Below are positions 33,666 to 44,671 of a DNA stretch of 64,000 nucleotides, one piece after another. Under the pieces are notes generated by a model. The model was given only the letters and a program-made list of their open reading frames with translations. It had not been told where the DNA came from and ran no database searches. Position numbers and translations under genes: made by a program. Within the stretch, counting starts at the first letter, position 1. Each line of letters starts with the position of its first letter. The stretch comes from Byssochlamys sp. IMV 00236 (taxonomy: Eukaryota > Ascomycota > Eurotiomycetes > Eurotiales > Thermoascaceae): NCBI GenBank assembly GCA_001931875.2, contig MSJH02000712.1, positions 1-64,000 on the forward strand, written 5' to 3'.

Positions 33666-35481
33666 TTACAGCTGGGTAGGCTGGAAGGAGGCAAACTCGG
33701 CGCTTGCAGGAGGGTCGTGGCTGGCAATGCCCTTCTCGAGCTCCTCCTCCGGAGGCTCCTCATTGTAAAGACCATATTCGTAGGCCTTAGCCTCAAGCTC
33801 CTCATCCTGGAGCTTCGGAAGGTCATGCGAAGCCTTGACATAGCTGATGTTCTCATGGTTGCCCTTGGCGAAAATAATATCGATCTCCTCCAGACTGCGG
33901 TTGGCAGTCTCAGGGTAGAAGAACCAGATGAATGGCAGGAAAGATGCGTTCATGGCCGCGAAGAACAGGTAGGTACCCCATCCAATATGCTCAACCATGA
34001 CAGGGGTGATCATAACGACAGTGAAGTTGAACAGCCAGTTGCTGCAAGTAGAGACGGCGTTGGCCTTGGCACGAGTCTTGATAGGAGAGATCTCGGCAGG
34101 GTACAACCATGGCAGGGGCAGCCAAGTAGCACCAAAAAAGGCCATGTAAAGGAACAGACCAAAGACAGCACCCTTGGCACTCGACGGGTCTCCGGGGATC
34201 AAGCAAGCGAAAGTAATGGTCATGGCCGTCAGCTGACCGAATGTTCCTCCCAAGAAGAGCTTGCGACGACCGATCTTCTCGATGAAGAACCAGGAGAACG
34301 TAGCGAAGATGGCATAGACAATCATGTTGATACCACCAATCAACAGCGACATGTTCTCGGACTCATGCAGAGACTGCTTGAGCAATACGGGAAGATAGTA
34401 GATGACCGCATTGCAACCACTGAGCTGCTGGAAGATCTGGGAAGAAGAACCGATCAGCATACGGCGGAAGTGCTGGGTTCTGCCGTGGGTCAAAAGGTCT
34501 CTGAACGAGGTCTTCCGCATGGCACCAGAGCTGTAAGAGGGCGGGTCAGTATTGGTCATTCTGAAGAACTGAGCCTGACAGGGGGAACCTACGCCTTGAT
34601 CGAGTCGAGAACCAGCGACTTCTGCAGCTGAGTGCGGGGATCATCGATCTCTGTACCTGCCAGTGCGGCCAGCACGTATTCACCCTGCTCGATCTTGTCT
34701 TTTGTGATCAAGTAACGGGGAGATTCGGGCAGGTAGGTCATTCCAACAATGATGACGACACCGAAAACGATCTGGAAGGCAATAGGGAAACGCCAGACGA
34801 GGTCGGGAGGGCCGAAATGTGCGCCATAATCGATCCAGTATGCAATGACAGTTCCAATAGCAATCACACCTCCTTCGATACAGATCAACAAACCTCTGTT
34901 CTTGGCATGGGAGCACTCGGCCTGGTAGGTCGGGATTGTAGAGGTGTTCATGCCGTTGCCAATACCCGTGATTGATCGACCGAAGAAGAACTGCAGCAGG
35001 GGGATATGGCCTGGGAAAGCAGTGACCTGGATGATAACACCGATGATCATGATAGATGCTCCGAGGATGATCATCCTTCTGCGACCGAGACGGTCACCAA
35101 ATATGAGTGCGAAGACAGCACCAGCCAGACATCCTATATGGTTGAATAGTTAGCCTTGGTGGATGTCCAGGGATGTACTATTCAGGAGAACGGCATCACC
35201 TACCAAGCTCGTAAATGGCTGTTACCAAGGCTTGCATGGTGTTATTGTTTTTAGTGGCGGTGAAGACATCGTTGAAGGCGGCGTCACTAATGATTCCAGA
35301 CATAACACCCTCTATGGTTGTGTTCCGTTAACTATCTTCCGTTCTGTTGGAGCCAACGTGAGGCAACTCGAGGGGACTGGCACTTACGATCATATCCGAA
35401 TAGCAGGAAACCCATAGTCGCGACCGTAGACACGGTCAGCGACAGTGGGCGTCCGGACATACCAGCGTAGGTGGGCGCCAT
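33666..35481 (-). CDS. MFS sugar (hexose) transporter
   Basis: Plasma-membrane sugar/proton symporter family (PF00083). Four exons, 35481-35388, 35311-35204, 35133-34593 and 34560-33666; 545 aa. The start APTYAGMSGRPLSLTVSTVATMGFLLFGYDQGVMSG is assembled over the first intron and carries the FGYDxGxxSG motif of hexose carriers. GDRLGRRR follows between TM2 and TM3, then YLPESPRYLI, QQLSGCNAVIYYLP, LPWLYPAEISPIKTRAKA and FFYPETANRSLEEID: the full signature set. About twelve hydrophobic segments are present. The cytosolic tail is acidic and ends in a Pro/Ala-rich stretch. The exact substrate is unknown. Its 2.5 kb upstream region is unusually long, which may mean complex regulation. Confidence 0.93.
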
Positions 35482-38056
35482 GGTAGACTATATGGGATGG
35501 ACGACCTCAATGTCTTAAACAACGCAACCATCGAAAGAGAGATGGGGTTAGTGTAGGGTTTGCTCGAATCCGGGTTCCTAGTCTTTGTCTGGTCCCTGAT
35601 ATTCAACCACCGGTTATCAAAAGGAGGTTGTTCTTTTTCTTTTTAATCTGGAGGAATAGACTCAGGAAGAAGAACTGGGGAAGAAGAAAAGGGGAGGATC
35701 CAAGGTTTAAAGGGTTTCCTGATCGTGGGGAGGACGTCGTGGCAACAGCACGCACGCAGAGCAGAGTAAGAGTAGAGCATAAGAAGGGTGTGGGGAGTGT
35801 TTCCCCGACACTCCACCACTTCTCCCCGTACGGAGTATGGTCTTACTGGAGTAGTCGACATTGCCCTGTGCGATTGTATAGTCGTGGAGTTGAATGCTTG
35901 AATCATGGTGATCGTTGGCTAAGCATTTGGGCTGCGGTTCCACTGGTCCCCATAGCGATATGGAGCATGTCGGCCACCGTGACATCACACGTCCGCGCTT
36001 CTTCTTCTGTCTTTTCTCTTTTCTCTTTTGTCTTTCTTTTTTTCGATAAGAACCGATCGACGATGGAGTAGTTCCTGAAGGTCCATAGTCCAATGAGACG
36101 ACCACCGGTGGAGTTCTCAGTGAGGCTTTTGCAAAACAAAGAAAGCTTGTTCGACGACACGCTGCATCAAGCTAAGTGCGATATCCGACATCCTGTCGGC
36201 CGTTGTGCGGCGAGTGGCGATATCTCGTGGCCCGTTGCATTGCTCCGGAACTATCAAACCGCGTGCGATGCCATGATGATGCTGATGATGATGAAGTCGG
36301 GGGAAGAAGTGGCCATTACGTCGACCGTGCGTCCGGGAGCAAAGCTTCCTCGCGTACTCGAGAGTAGTAGTAACTACTTAGGTAGTAGATAGACTAGGTA
36401 TGGTACCTAGGGATGGTAGTTAGTCTACTCTCGTTGCTACTCGTTGCTACTCGACCGGGAAACGAAGGCGGTCGGAAGCAGCACAACCAGCATTCCAACC
36501 CGGAATCGGGTCGGCAGATGGCCGAAAACAAGCACTTCGTTCGTCGGCAGAACTACTCTAGATACTCGGACATCACTAGCAACCAACCATCGATCATTCG
36601 TTATGTGATTATGGTATTATCCTTATCCGATGCATAACTATGGGATTATGGGATTATGGGATTACTCCGTAGTACTAGCGATTCCGTAGAAATCCACTGT
36701 CTGGTAACCAACCAAGACAGCCCGTCCCCTCTCCTCCCCCTGCTGACTCAGCGCGAGCGGGCCTCTGCTGGGTCAGTATGGTAGTTAGTTAACTATAACT
36801 GTTACTTGGTAGAGTATAGATAGATAATAATTCTGACCTCCTCCTGTGCTTACTCCAGCCGGAAACCGAGTCTGTATTTGGTCGTCGTCTAGCAGGGTCA
36901 TAGTCTATCTATGGCCGGTCTAGCGGTCAGCGTTGTTCGCAGATCCAAAAGAATCACAGCGTGCTGCGACGATGATCCCCATCTTACATGCGCCGAGCCC
37001 TCCCCGGTTGCGAACAATGCATGGAACGGGAAATCAAAGTGGACAAGGACATCGTGAAGCGCAAGTTAAGTTTGCCCACCGCTGCCTTCGGGCCAACTTC
37101 TTGCTTCGGTCGGCATTTATCGTTGTCCGAATGCACCGTCGGCTCCCGAGTCCTGTTTTTTGCGTCAGTCGGGAGGCCCGACTCAGATTCCGTCTGGCTG
37201 TCGATCAGCTGCGAAGCTTTCTGGTAAGCGCCAAAAAAAAAGAAAGAAAAAAGAAACAGCCCAATCGATGGTGGCGCTGCGTGAAGAAGAACAGTCTAAT
37301 GCCTTCTTTGGGACATTTTGATGCGATTCGATGTAAGAGCACAAGAGAGGAGAGGAGAGCACAAAATCCATATACTCCCACACCATCATGATCAATATTA
37401 ATGCCACAGCCCTGTGTGCCCCAGCCCCCACTTCTCTCCAGGTCCTCTCCAGTCCCCGTCGGTTGTCCCCCTCCTTCCCCGACCGTCCGCCCCGCAGAGG
37501 GTTGTCCACCCGGTGGGCCGATGACGCCAGAGCTGGCTTCCGTCCACGGACCCCGTTACGACAACGCACCCGGTCGATTATTCGGCACGCGCTGCTGTGT
37601 ATTATTCTCTGCAGACTCTACTCCGTAGTTAAGTTAATTAAATATGTATTAATACCATGTTACTCGATGCATAAAAAGTATCGAAAATTCTGCATCTTGG
37701 CATGCAGCATCGGTGCACGATGGTGTTGGGCTTCTGTCGTCATCTGCAGGGTTAATTGTTACCTTAGGTAGAGGCCTCCAGTACCTACCTAGGTATCTAC
37801 AGTATATCGTAGGGAACCCGATGGTTCACGGCAGTTCTAATATGCCCTGGGATTAACGCCGAAATGTCCGAAGTTTGTCCTGTTGATTATATTATTGGGT
37901 TTATCAACTCATACCGAAGTTACCATAAACGCTGTCTAGAGCACGCTACATTCATAATTGTCGTCATCGGGCTGATCAAACAATAAGGGTTTCTCTCTCT
38001 CAACAGTCTTACTGTGCTTGTGCTTATTCACAGTTCCACATGTAACTAACTAACTA
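35482..38056. other. Long intergenic region upstream of the transporter
   Basis: About 2.6 kb. It holds CT/GA-rich tracts (35630-35700, 36000-36045), three near-perfect GGGATTAT units at about 36640-36665, and ATGATG-type repeats near 36270-36290. Several Arg/Lys-rich frames around 36930-37770 lack domains and overlap one another, so none is called. It probably contains the transporter promoter, and perhaps noncoding transcripts that cannot be seen from sequence alone. Confidence 0.45.
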
Positions 38057-39709
38057 TCAATGGCCATCCAGGAAGCGTGTCACGACCTCCGCAAATTCTG
38101 CTGGCTTCTCCACCATCGGTAGATGGCCAGCGCCCTCGAGGACGTGCAACGCAGACGGTCTGCCGTGACTGCTGGCCATCTCCTTCATCGTCTGCGGCAA
38201 GACACCGTCCCCACCCCCCACGACAAAGATGCCCCGCGTCCCCGAGGCCTTCATGTCTGTTTGCATGTCGTAGTCGAACAGCGCCTGCACGCTGTGCTGG
38301 AACCCCTTGAGGCTGTTGCCGCGTATCATCTCGCGGACGCGTTCGATCCGCGCGTGCAGCACACCGTTATCATAGCTTCCGGGCACAAACCACCGGCGGA
38401 CCGTCGCTTCCGCCAGCTCCTGTCCGACGATGGCTTCGCCCTTGGCGTTCGAAGCACCCTCCTGGATCGCGATAGCAGCACGATCTCCCCAGGCTTTCCG
38501 GTTGCCAGACGGACTCACGGCGTTGGTGTCGCAGCTGACAAAGCCCGCTACCCGCTCCGGGTACTGCAGGGCCGTCTTCAGCACCGTCGCGCCGCCGAGA
38601 CTGACCCCGATCACCGCCGCCGCCTGGGGCACGCGGAGGGCGTCCAGCAGGGCGACGAGATCCTCCGCCAGGACGTCGAGGGTCACTGGGCGTGCGCCAG
38701 ACTGCCGGAGACGCCCGCGCGTGTGATAGCGCAGCACGCGGTAACGACGGTTCTGCGGCTCCTTGAAAAAGGCGTCCAGGAAATAATCCCAGATCCCCCA
38801 TTCAACCAGGATGGAGTTGCTCAACACCAGCAGCGGGGCATCTGGCTCCCCAGCCCCTTCGAGACGATACGGGAGCTCAACACCGTCGCGAGTCGTGATG
38901 TATGACTCGATCGCAGCCCGACGGCCGTCGGACGCGGGGAAGGTCTTCGTCTTGCCATCTGGGGAAACGAAGGGTGCACTCCCGGTATTCAGCGCACCCA
39001 GCTCGCGTGGTGCTGGCCCAAAAGTGTAATACCAAGAATATGCCCGGCGACGCTTGTCCTTGACGACGCTTGTGTTGATCTCCTTTGTCCAAGGCGTGGT
39101 CGTCGACGCCTGCCATTCGGGACCGCCCAGTCCGTTGTTGGCGGAATATTCATGCAGGGTAAGGTACTCGACCTCATCATGCTTCTCGATCTGGGAACTG
39201 GCGAATCGCCGCGTACGCAGCCATCCCGGCACCTTGGATAGCAGTGGGATATGTTCTTCGCGGTACCATCGATCGAGCTCCTTCTCCTTGCCTGGATGTA
39301 CGGTGGTGCTGAGAGCAACAAGGACGCTGCCCTCTACGGGCGCGTTAAGTTCCTCCAGTGGCCGGAAACCCTCGACGTGCTGGTCATCCAGCAGGTCATA
39401 CAACCGCCGATCCACTGCGATCTTTGCCATTGTTTCCTTCTCACGCTCACTCTTGACACCAGGTTCCCGGAGCGTCGTGTAGGGTGCCTTGGTCAGCTCC
39501 GACATATCAGCGACATCGTAGAGAGCCACCCACTCGGGCAGGCCCTTCCCCGGTCCATCCAGGTCCGTGGCTCGGTAGCGAAAACCGTTCTGGATGGACG
39601 GGAGCCGCAGACGAAGAGGGCCATGTTCGTTGTTATACCAGTCGTGAAACTCTGCATCCGACAGGCCGTCCTGCGGCTGCATCGTTACGTATAGAAGCCC
39701 CGGCGCCAT
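38057..39709 (-). CDS. Tandem EthD-like modules fused to enol-lactonase-like hydrolase
   Basis: Intronless, 550 aa. Residues about 3-110 (LLYVTMQPQDGLSDAEFHDWYNNEHGP...) and about 125-235 (VLVALSTTVHPGKEKELDRWYREEHIP...) are two ferredoxin-like EthD/dimeric alpha-beta barrel modules, each with the D-x-W/R-Y-xxEH pattern. From about 275 an alpha/beta hydrolase follows: LLVLSNSILVEWGIWD, RVLRYHTRGR, nucleophile S370 in GVSLGG, acid D501 in VVGGGDGVLP and base H529 in GAGHLPMVEKP. The hydrolase half resembles 3-oxoadipate enol-lactonase (PcaD). Its upstream same-strand neighbour is 3-carboxymuconate cyclase, so a joint role in protocatechuate catabolism is inferred. The start is the ATG before APGLLYV. 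GC-rich coding sequence. Confidence 0.85.
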   Translation of the reverse strand: MAPGLLYVTMQPQDGLSDAEFHDWYNNEHGPLRLRLPSIQNGFRYRATDLDGPGKGLPEWVALYDVADMSELTKAPYTTLREPGVKSEREKETMAKIAVDRRLYDLLDDQHVEGFRPLEELNAPVEGSVLVALSTTVHPGKEKELDRWYREEHIPLLSKVPGWLRTRRFASSQIEKHDEVEYLTLHEYSANNGLGGPEWQASTTTPWTKEINTSVVKDKRRRAYSWYYTFGPAPRELGALNTGSAPFVSPDGKTKTFPASDGRRAAIESYITTRDGVELPYRLEGAGEPDAPLLVLSNSILVEWGIWDYFLDAFFKEPQNRRYRVLRYHTRGRLRQSGARPVTLDVLAEDLVALLDALRVPQAAAVIGVSLGGATVLKTALQYPERVAGFVSCDTNAVSPSGNRKAWGDRAAIAIQEGASNAKGEAIVGQELAEATVRRWFVPGSYDNGVLHARIERVREMIRGNSLKGFQHSVQALFDYDMQTDMKASGTRGIFVVGGGDGVLPQTMKEMASSHGRPSALHVLEGAGHLPMVEKPAEFAEVVTRFLDGH

Positions 39710-40306
39710 GATTGTCACCTGCAATCAATTGTAAAGGTGCAGTCACTAGTAAAAACAAAGTCCTAGCACTTTTGCCTCTTAAAATCCAACAAGTGAGGAA
39801 ACAGTGATTAAAAAAAAAATAAAAACAGTAAAACAGACACGAAGACGGATTCCCCGCATCCAGGCGGGAAAGTATATACCACCGCGATCCGACTCTGACT
39901 GCCGAACCCGCAAGAATAATCGCGAGCTCCTATCCTGGGTCACGTGCAACTAAAGCTTATGTACCGTGGACAGTTGATGGTCCTCCAGAGGTAATACTTG
40001 CATTTGGTTTTGATTAAAATTTACACTTCAGGGATGGTACATCCTCATTTCCACTCGATTTAATCCTAATGTGTGTTATTCCGTTCAACCAAGGATTAAA
40101 CACGGGATGAGATTTAATTATCCCCAAGTAGATATCTACACGAAACAATCACATATTAATTCTCCTATATATATCTAGGTCTAAACACATATACAGAGGT
40201 GATTGACCTAAGGTACTATAGTCTAAATATATTACCGCGCGTAGAGTTTGCGTAAAAGTCGCTAATGATTCATTTGCTCCATTTTTATATAGCATCTTAC
40301 CTAACT
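39710..40306. other. Intergenic; promoter of EthD-hydrolase gene
   Basis: 597 bp between cyclase stop and hydrolase start, same strand. AT-rich in its upstream half. A TTGCAG acceptor-like site just before the start codon may end a 5' UTR intron. Confidence 0.5.
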
Positions 40307-41587
40307 TCAATCGTACCAGATCGCATTCATACCGAATCCCTTTTCAGGGATATCCACGCGCGCAACACGTGCGAGATGTTCGTCGCGGAAGCGGTAAATC
40401 TCAACAAATCCATCCTGGTCATCAGTCAGGGCTAACCATTCATCGCTCCAGTCACAGGGGCTGACGGCGTTCGAGTGCCCTCCGCTGTTGGGAGTTGGGT
40501 TGATGAAGAGTTGGCGCTCAATGTTGCCGGCTGGTCCTAGCTTGAATGCACTGATGTAACCTGTGATGTCGAATGAGTTGCCACGGGTGGTGGCGAAGAG
40601 ATACTTTCCACTGTGAGATGTGAAGACGACATCGGCGCGGTATTTGTTTCGTGGAGGTAGTCCTGGGGTGGTCAGTCAAAACTACTCTGTTCCATCGCGT
40701 TCGTAGTTGATATTAGCGGGAGGGGACGGGAGGTAGTACCTGGAGGAATCAGGGGATATGTGAGACGCGTGAAGACAGGAACATGTCTATGTTCATCAAT
40801 CACGTAGACGCCGAGACGATTTCCAGCCTCCATCAAGACATAAAGATACGCTCCACTGGGGTGCATAGCCACCCACCGCGGGTGATCGTCAGGTGAGGGA
40901 GCATCGATACAATCGACGAGAGTCAGACGACCATCTTCTTCCTTCTTGTGCGTCCAGATCTTGTTTGCGCGGAGATCCGCCGAGTAGAGGTAGGTTTCGG
41001 TGGGATCGAAGACCATCCCGTGGACGCCGGAGTTGGGCGCATATTCATAGTTCTGGATGTTACGCTCAATGGCCCCGTTGGCGTCGACGGAGAACACGTT
41101 GCCGTAACCGGCATAATCGTAGAAGGGGTTTCCGTAAACATTGTATGGTGGTTTCTTCGCCGCCAGGACGAAGATAGCTCTGGTGTTTGTGTCTGCTCGG
41201 GATGCGGATGCTAGACAAGACACAAGAGGTGAGCCTAGGGAAAGTCGTGGAATAATTGGATTTCTTCAGGGAAGCACGTACGATGACCTCCTAGAGGTTG
41301 AGATGTAGTGTGGATGATATCAGTGGCACTTTGAACTGCGAAGCTGGACCATTTCTTCATCGCAGCGCCGTATATATTTTTCTTGGCGTGCTAGCAACGG
41401 GTTTTGTGAGATCGGGAGTCGCAAAGCATCTCGGGAGACTCACGTCGAACGTCAACCACGAGATGGGTTCGTCTTCTGGGATTGCGGTCTTCTTGACCAA
41501 CGTGAGCGTTAGAGCCTCATCGTCGAACTCGACTGTGTAGATTCGCCCTGGAGGCGTCCAGGTGCCGACCATAAGACGATGGCGCAT
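40307..41587 (-). CDS. 3-carboxy-cis,cis-muconate cyclase (lactonizing enzyme)
   Basis: Cycloisomerises 3-carboxy-cis,cis-muconate to 3-carboxymuconolactone in the protocatechuate branch of the 3-oxoadipate pathway; cytosolic seven-bladed beta-propeller (PF10282). Four exons, 41587-41444, 41390-41282, 41210-40740 and 40662-40307, all in phase; 359 aa. It matches the Neurospora enzyme along its length: MVGTWTPPGRIYTVEFDDE, DEPISWLTFD, AAMKKWSSFAV, KKPPYNVYGNPFYDYAGYGN, GVHGMVFDPTETYLYSADL, DHPRWVAMHPSGAYLYVLM, PTPNSGGHSNAVSPCDW and end GFGMNAIWYD. The fungal enzyme is unrelated to bacterial carboxymuconate cycloisomerases. A start at MVGTW (41572) is a shorter alternative. The downstream same-strand gene likely handles the product. 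Confidence 0.95.
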
Positions 41588-43439
41588 TGTGTAACAGGCG
41601 GGGTTGTAATCTACCAAGTGAGGAGTGTTAAAAGGAAAAGGAATTGAAGAACTTCTATTTCATCTCTCTGGGCGAGATTGAGAATAAAAGGATTCCCAAT
41701 TTTTGTTGGAAAAATTTCTCCATTTCCATCTTCTGCCTTGTCGTCTTCATCCCGACGTTGAATCCCGAGTCTCGACCCGTGTTGTTCCTGGCACGCGGGG
41801 AAGAGGCGGGGTGTAGTGGATTCGGCAGTCTCGCACGGTCGATCAAAACAGTCATAACTGACGCCGTTCAACCGCTTTGGTTTACCGTTGGGCATGCATG
41901 TTCCGGTGGTATATGTACCATAGATAGTTTTATTGTTGTCATGTTGCATGCGGGTGTCTATTCTCGCCTGCTATGAATGCCGGGCCTTTACGAAGAGCCC
42001 TAGCCTGATTTGCCTATCATCTCACAGTGCACCTCTACATCGCGACCCGGCAACATAGTTAAGTTACCTATCGGCTTATCCTAACACCTACACTTCAATG
42101 ATTTAACAGGTAGTGGTCGATCTAAACGGGTTGGCGAGATCCCAACAAGCGTGCCGTCAGATAATGGCACTACTACCTAAACTAGCAGCGGAAAAGATCT
42201 TTCCCGGCTAGATACTTTCTCCGGTCTCAGGATACTTTCCCCATGGGGATTTATTTCTTAGATTCCATTAAATAATGTGCGACTGAAAATGTGTGTGAGG
42301 CCAACGTGTGTTGGAAGTCTGTGTCGAAAGAGTCAAGTGCAGGCGAGAAAGGAAGAACGAGGCGCTCTTCAGTGGCAGAGGGCGGACGTGGACGTCTGCC
42401 ATAGCCGCGACGTCGATCCGGTATATAGATGAGATATCGTGCATCTGATGCAATTAACGCATCCGGTAGCAGATTTTCTCATGGAGTATGGCATTCCCAG
42501 CAGCGTTGTATAATGTCAGAGCGGCTGTAGATATAGTGCGAGTATCTTTTAGTGCTCTTATGACAGATCTATAGCTGTCGGAATGATTGTAGATAATTCA
42601 AGATACCTTTGACAGACCTCATGTGATACAGTTCAGAGAGGTCTTAACAACTGCACGAATTTATCCTGTTTGATAGTTTCAGATCGTGCCATACGTCTCT
42701 GAAGCTTCAGGCACTTCGTTACTCTGCTGCTCTACGGACAGTTACACAAAGCTTTATTTCGAGTACTTTAAGCTGATGACTAGTGTATTATATTCCTGAC
42801 TTCCCTCTATACTAAATGGTAAAGAATCTCCGAGAAGCTGCTGAATAGTATAACCGGTTATAATAATCTCGGTATGAGTGCCGAGTTAATATATGGATTA
42901 CAAAGACCCAGACAGAGTAGTTTCAGATAGCAATGTATCGATCATAATGTAGAAGCAGACATAGTACATACATAAGGTTTCCTGGGAACATGTTCCCTTC
43001 AGCTAGTATTTATTTGAACGTACTGCAGTGTAAAGTGAAGTTTAGGATCCGTAAGCGATGAAAAGCCTGGCCCTATTAAGTCTGGATTTAGAGTGAGCGC
43101 CGCCATCGTTTATAGCTTCCCAGTAAAACAATAGTTAGCTCGGCGTTTTCCGATAAGTCATGGGCATGCTCCTTCACTTCAAGCCACTCCCAACGCTAGT
43201 AAGATTGGCCGTACTAGATTCATTACGCCTAACGCTTCACCAACTCCGTACTATGATATATTAGAGCTTAGTAGAGCTGCCTAGTGCTGCTGACTGCCCA
43301 TTCGCTCGATGTCACCAGATATAAAGCTTTTTGCAATAGAGCTTGATCATTCTAATCGTACCAACGAGCCGACGAGCAACCGTAATATCGACTCTCTTAG
43401 AACTGATAAAACTCCTCTAATAGTTAAATCTGCAAGACC
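41588..43439. other. Gene-poor stretch, cyclase promoter at left
   Basis: The left part is the cyclase promoter. Beyond about 42,500 the sequence is AT-leaning, without reading frames of note, and runs into a transposon relic. Confidence 0.45.
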
Positions 43440-43840
43440 AACACCGAGACCATGAAAAAAGCTCGTTCGACTATGATCATATACGGAGCTGATCCCATTG
43501 AGACCTATCGCTCGACACGGATTCCTCCTCGTAGGCAAAGAGCTCTCGAGAAAAAACCCAAGAGCGCGACTATAATCCACTACTTGAGTGTTCGCATTAA
43601 AAAGAGTGTATCGAGGATGCTAAACGATCTGAACGGCCCCCAACGATTACAAAGGATATAGAGCAAGATGTCTGCCTCTGCTTAGCGGATTTTGCGCAAA
43701 TAGGGACTTTCAGACTTACTAACGAAATAAACGTCGTAGGTTACAGTTTGCCCTAGATCATAAACTACCTAACACTCGGATACTTGAGGATTGGAAAAAC
43801 ATGATCTGGAGCGACTAGGGAATAGCTTCATCTATCACTA
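43440..43840 (+). mobile_element. Degenerate Tc1/mariner-like transposase relic
   Basis: At about 43731-43811 the plus strand reads RRRLQFALDHKLPN then RILEDWKNMIWSD before a stop. This is the stretch that carries the first catalytic Asp of Tc1-family transposases (F-A-x-x-H...W...V-I-W-S-D). Basic, helix-turn-helix-like fragments lie upstream at 43452-43661. Stops and frameshifts throughout show it is dead. On the minus strand at about 44340-44455 a RNLVESI...HALGAGR-like stretch may be the tail of another, inverted copy, which is weaker evidence. Confidence 0.55.
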
Positions 43841-44671
43841 ATAAAGGAAGTTATTAGCATCTAGGGCATAAGACGGAATAGTGCCAAGCTTACTAGCGTT
43901 GGCAATTTTTTTTTTTTGATGCACTATGTATTAAGACTCAAGAGTCAAGACTCAAGAGCCAAGAGTAAGCTGCACTATTCATCTCGCCGCTAATGAAATA
44001 GACTTTCGTAGACGCCGCTAGACAAGCTATATTATCTAATCTGATACGCCAGATCTAATCTGATAAGGTCGGTAGCCTAGTTATTGAAGCCGAGTGGCGT
44101 AACTATACGCGTTTGTTGGGGCCGATACGAGTCATGAAGATGAGAAGCGAGAAGGGCAAAGAAAAGGAAAGAAAGAGAAAATTCGGTCTACTCCTCATCT
44201 TCATTCTTCGGCTGGTATCCAATACGGAGGTGATGGACGAATATTCCGTAACCCTTGGATGAGATTGTAAATGCATTGATAATTTCCCAAGAACCACTCA
44301 GTTGCGACTACTCGTAACACCTCAGTCCCAATGTCGTACGCGAAAAACCGCGGCAGCGATCCAGGAAAGCTATGGGAAGCGATACCACTCTATCTCGGGC
44401 GACCCGCCCCCAATGCATGCTAGATGCTCTCCACTAAGTTGCGAGTAAAGTTTTCTGATGCGATTTTTCACACACTAGATCTCTAAAGATCGATATGGCC
44501 AGATCACCTTCAGGCGGAGTGTTCTGGATTTGCCTTAATTGTGAAAGAGTCCAACTTGGAAATGTCTTAAGAAGCCTCGTGTCGCTGATAGCATGGATTC
44601 TGATTTAGTATTTTCATTCAGCATAGTCCTTCTATCAGAGCCAGAGTGGAGGGACACTTCCCAAACTGAAG
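43841..44671. other. Intergenic with AAGACTCAAGAG repeats
   Basis: A T-run at about 43909-43919 is followed by two to three short AAGACTCAAGAGYCAAG units (about 43931-43965). The rest is the promoter of the siderophore transporter and possible transposon debris. Confidence 0.4.

Noticed and set aside
33717..34631. 304-codon open frame on the plus strand
   Set aside because: It is fully antisense to the well-supported sugar transporter, rich in Glu/Arg/Asp as expected for the complement of hydrophobic codons, and shows no domain.
36933..37771. Overlapping Arg/Ser/Pro-rich frames
   Set aside because: No domain, signal peptide or splice support; several frames overlap on both strands and the composition is typical of noncoding GC-rich DNA.
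38123..38905. 260-codon open frame on the plus strand
   Set aside because: Antisense to the EthD-hydrolase gene whose catalytic motifs are clear; no domain of its own.
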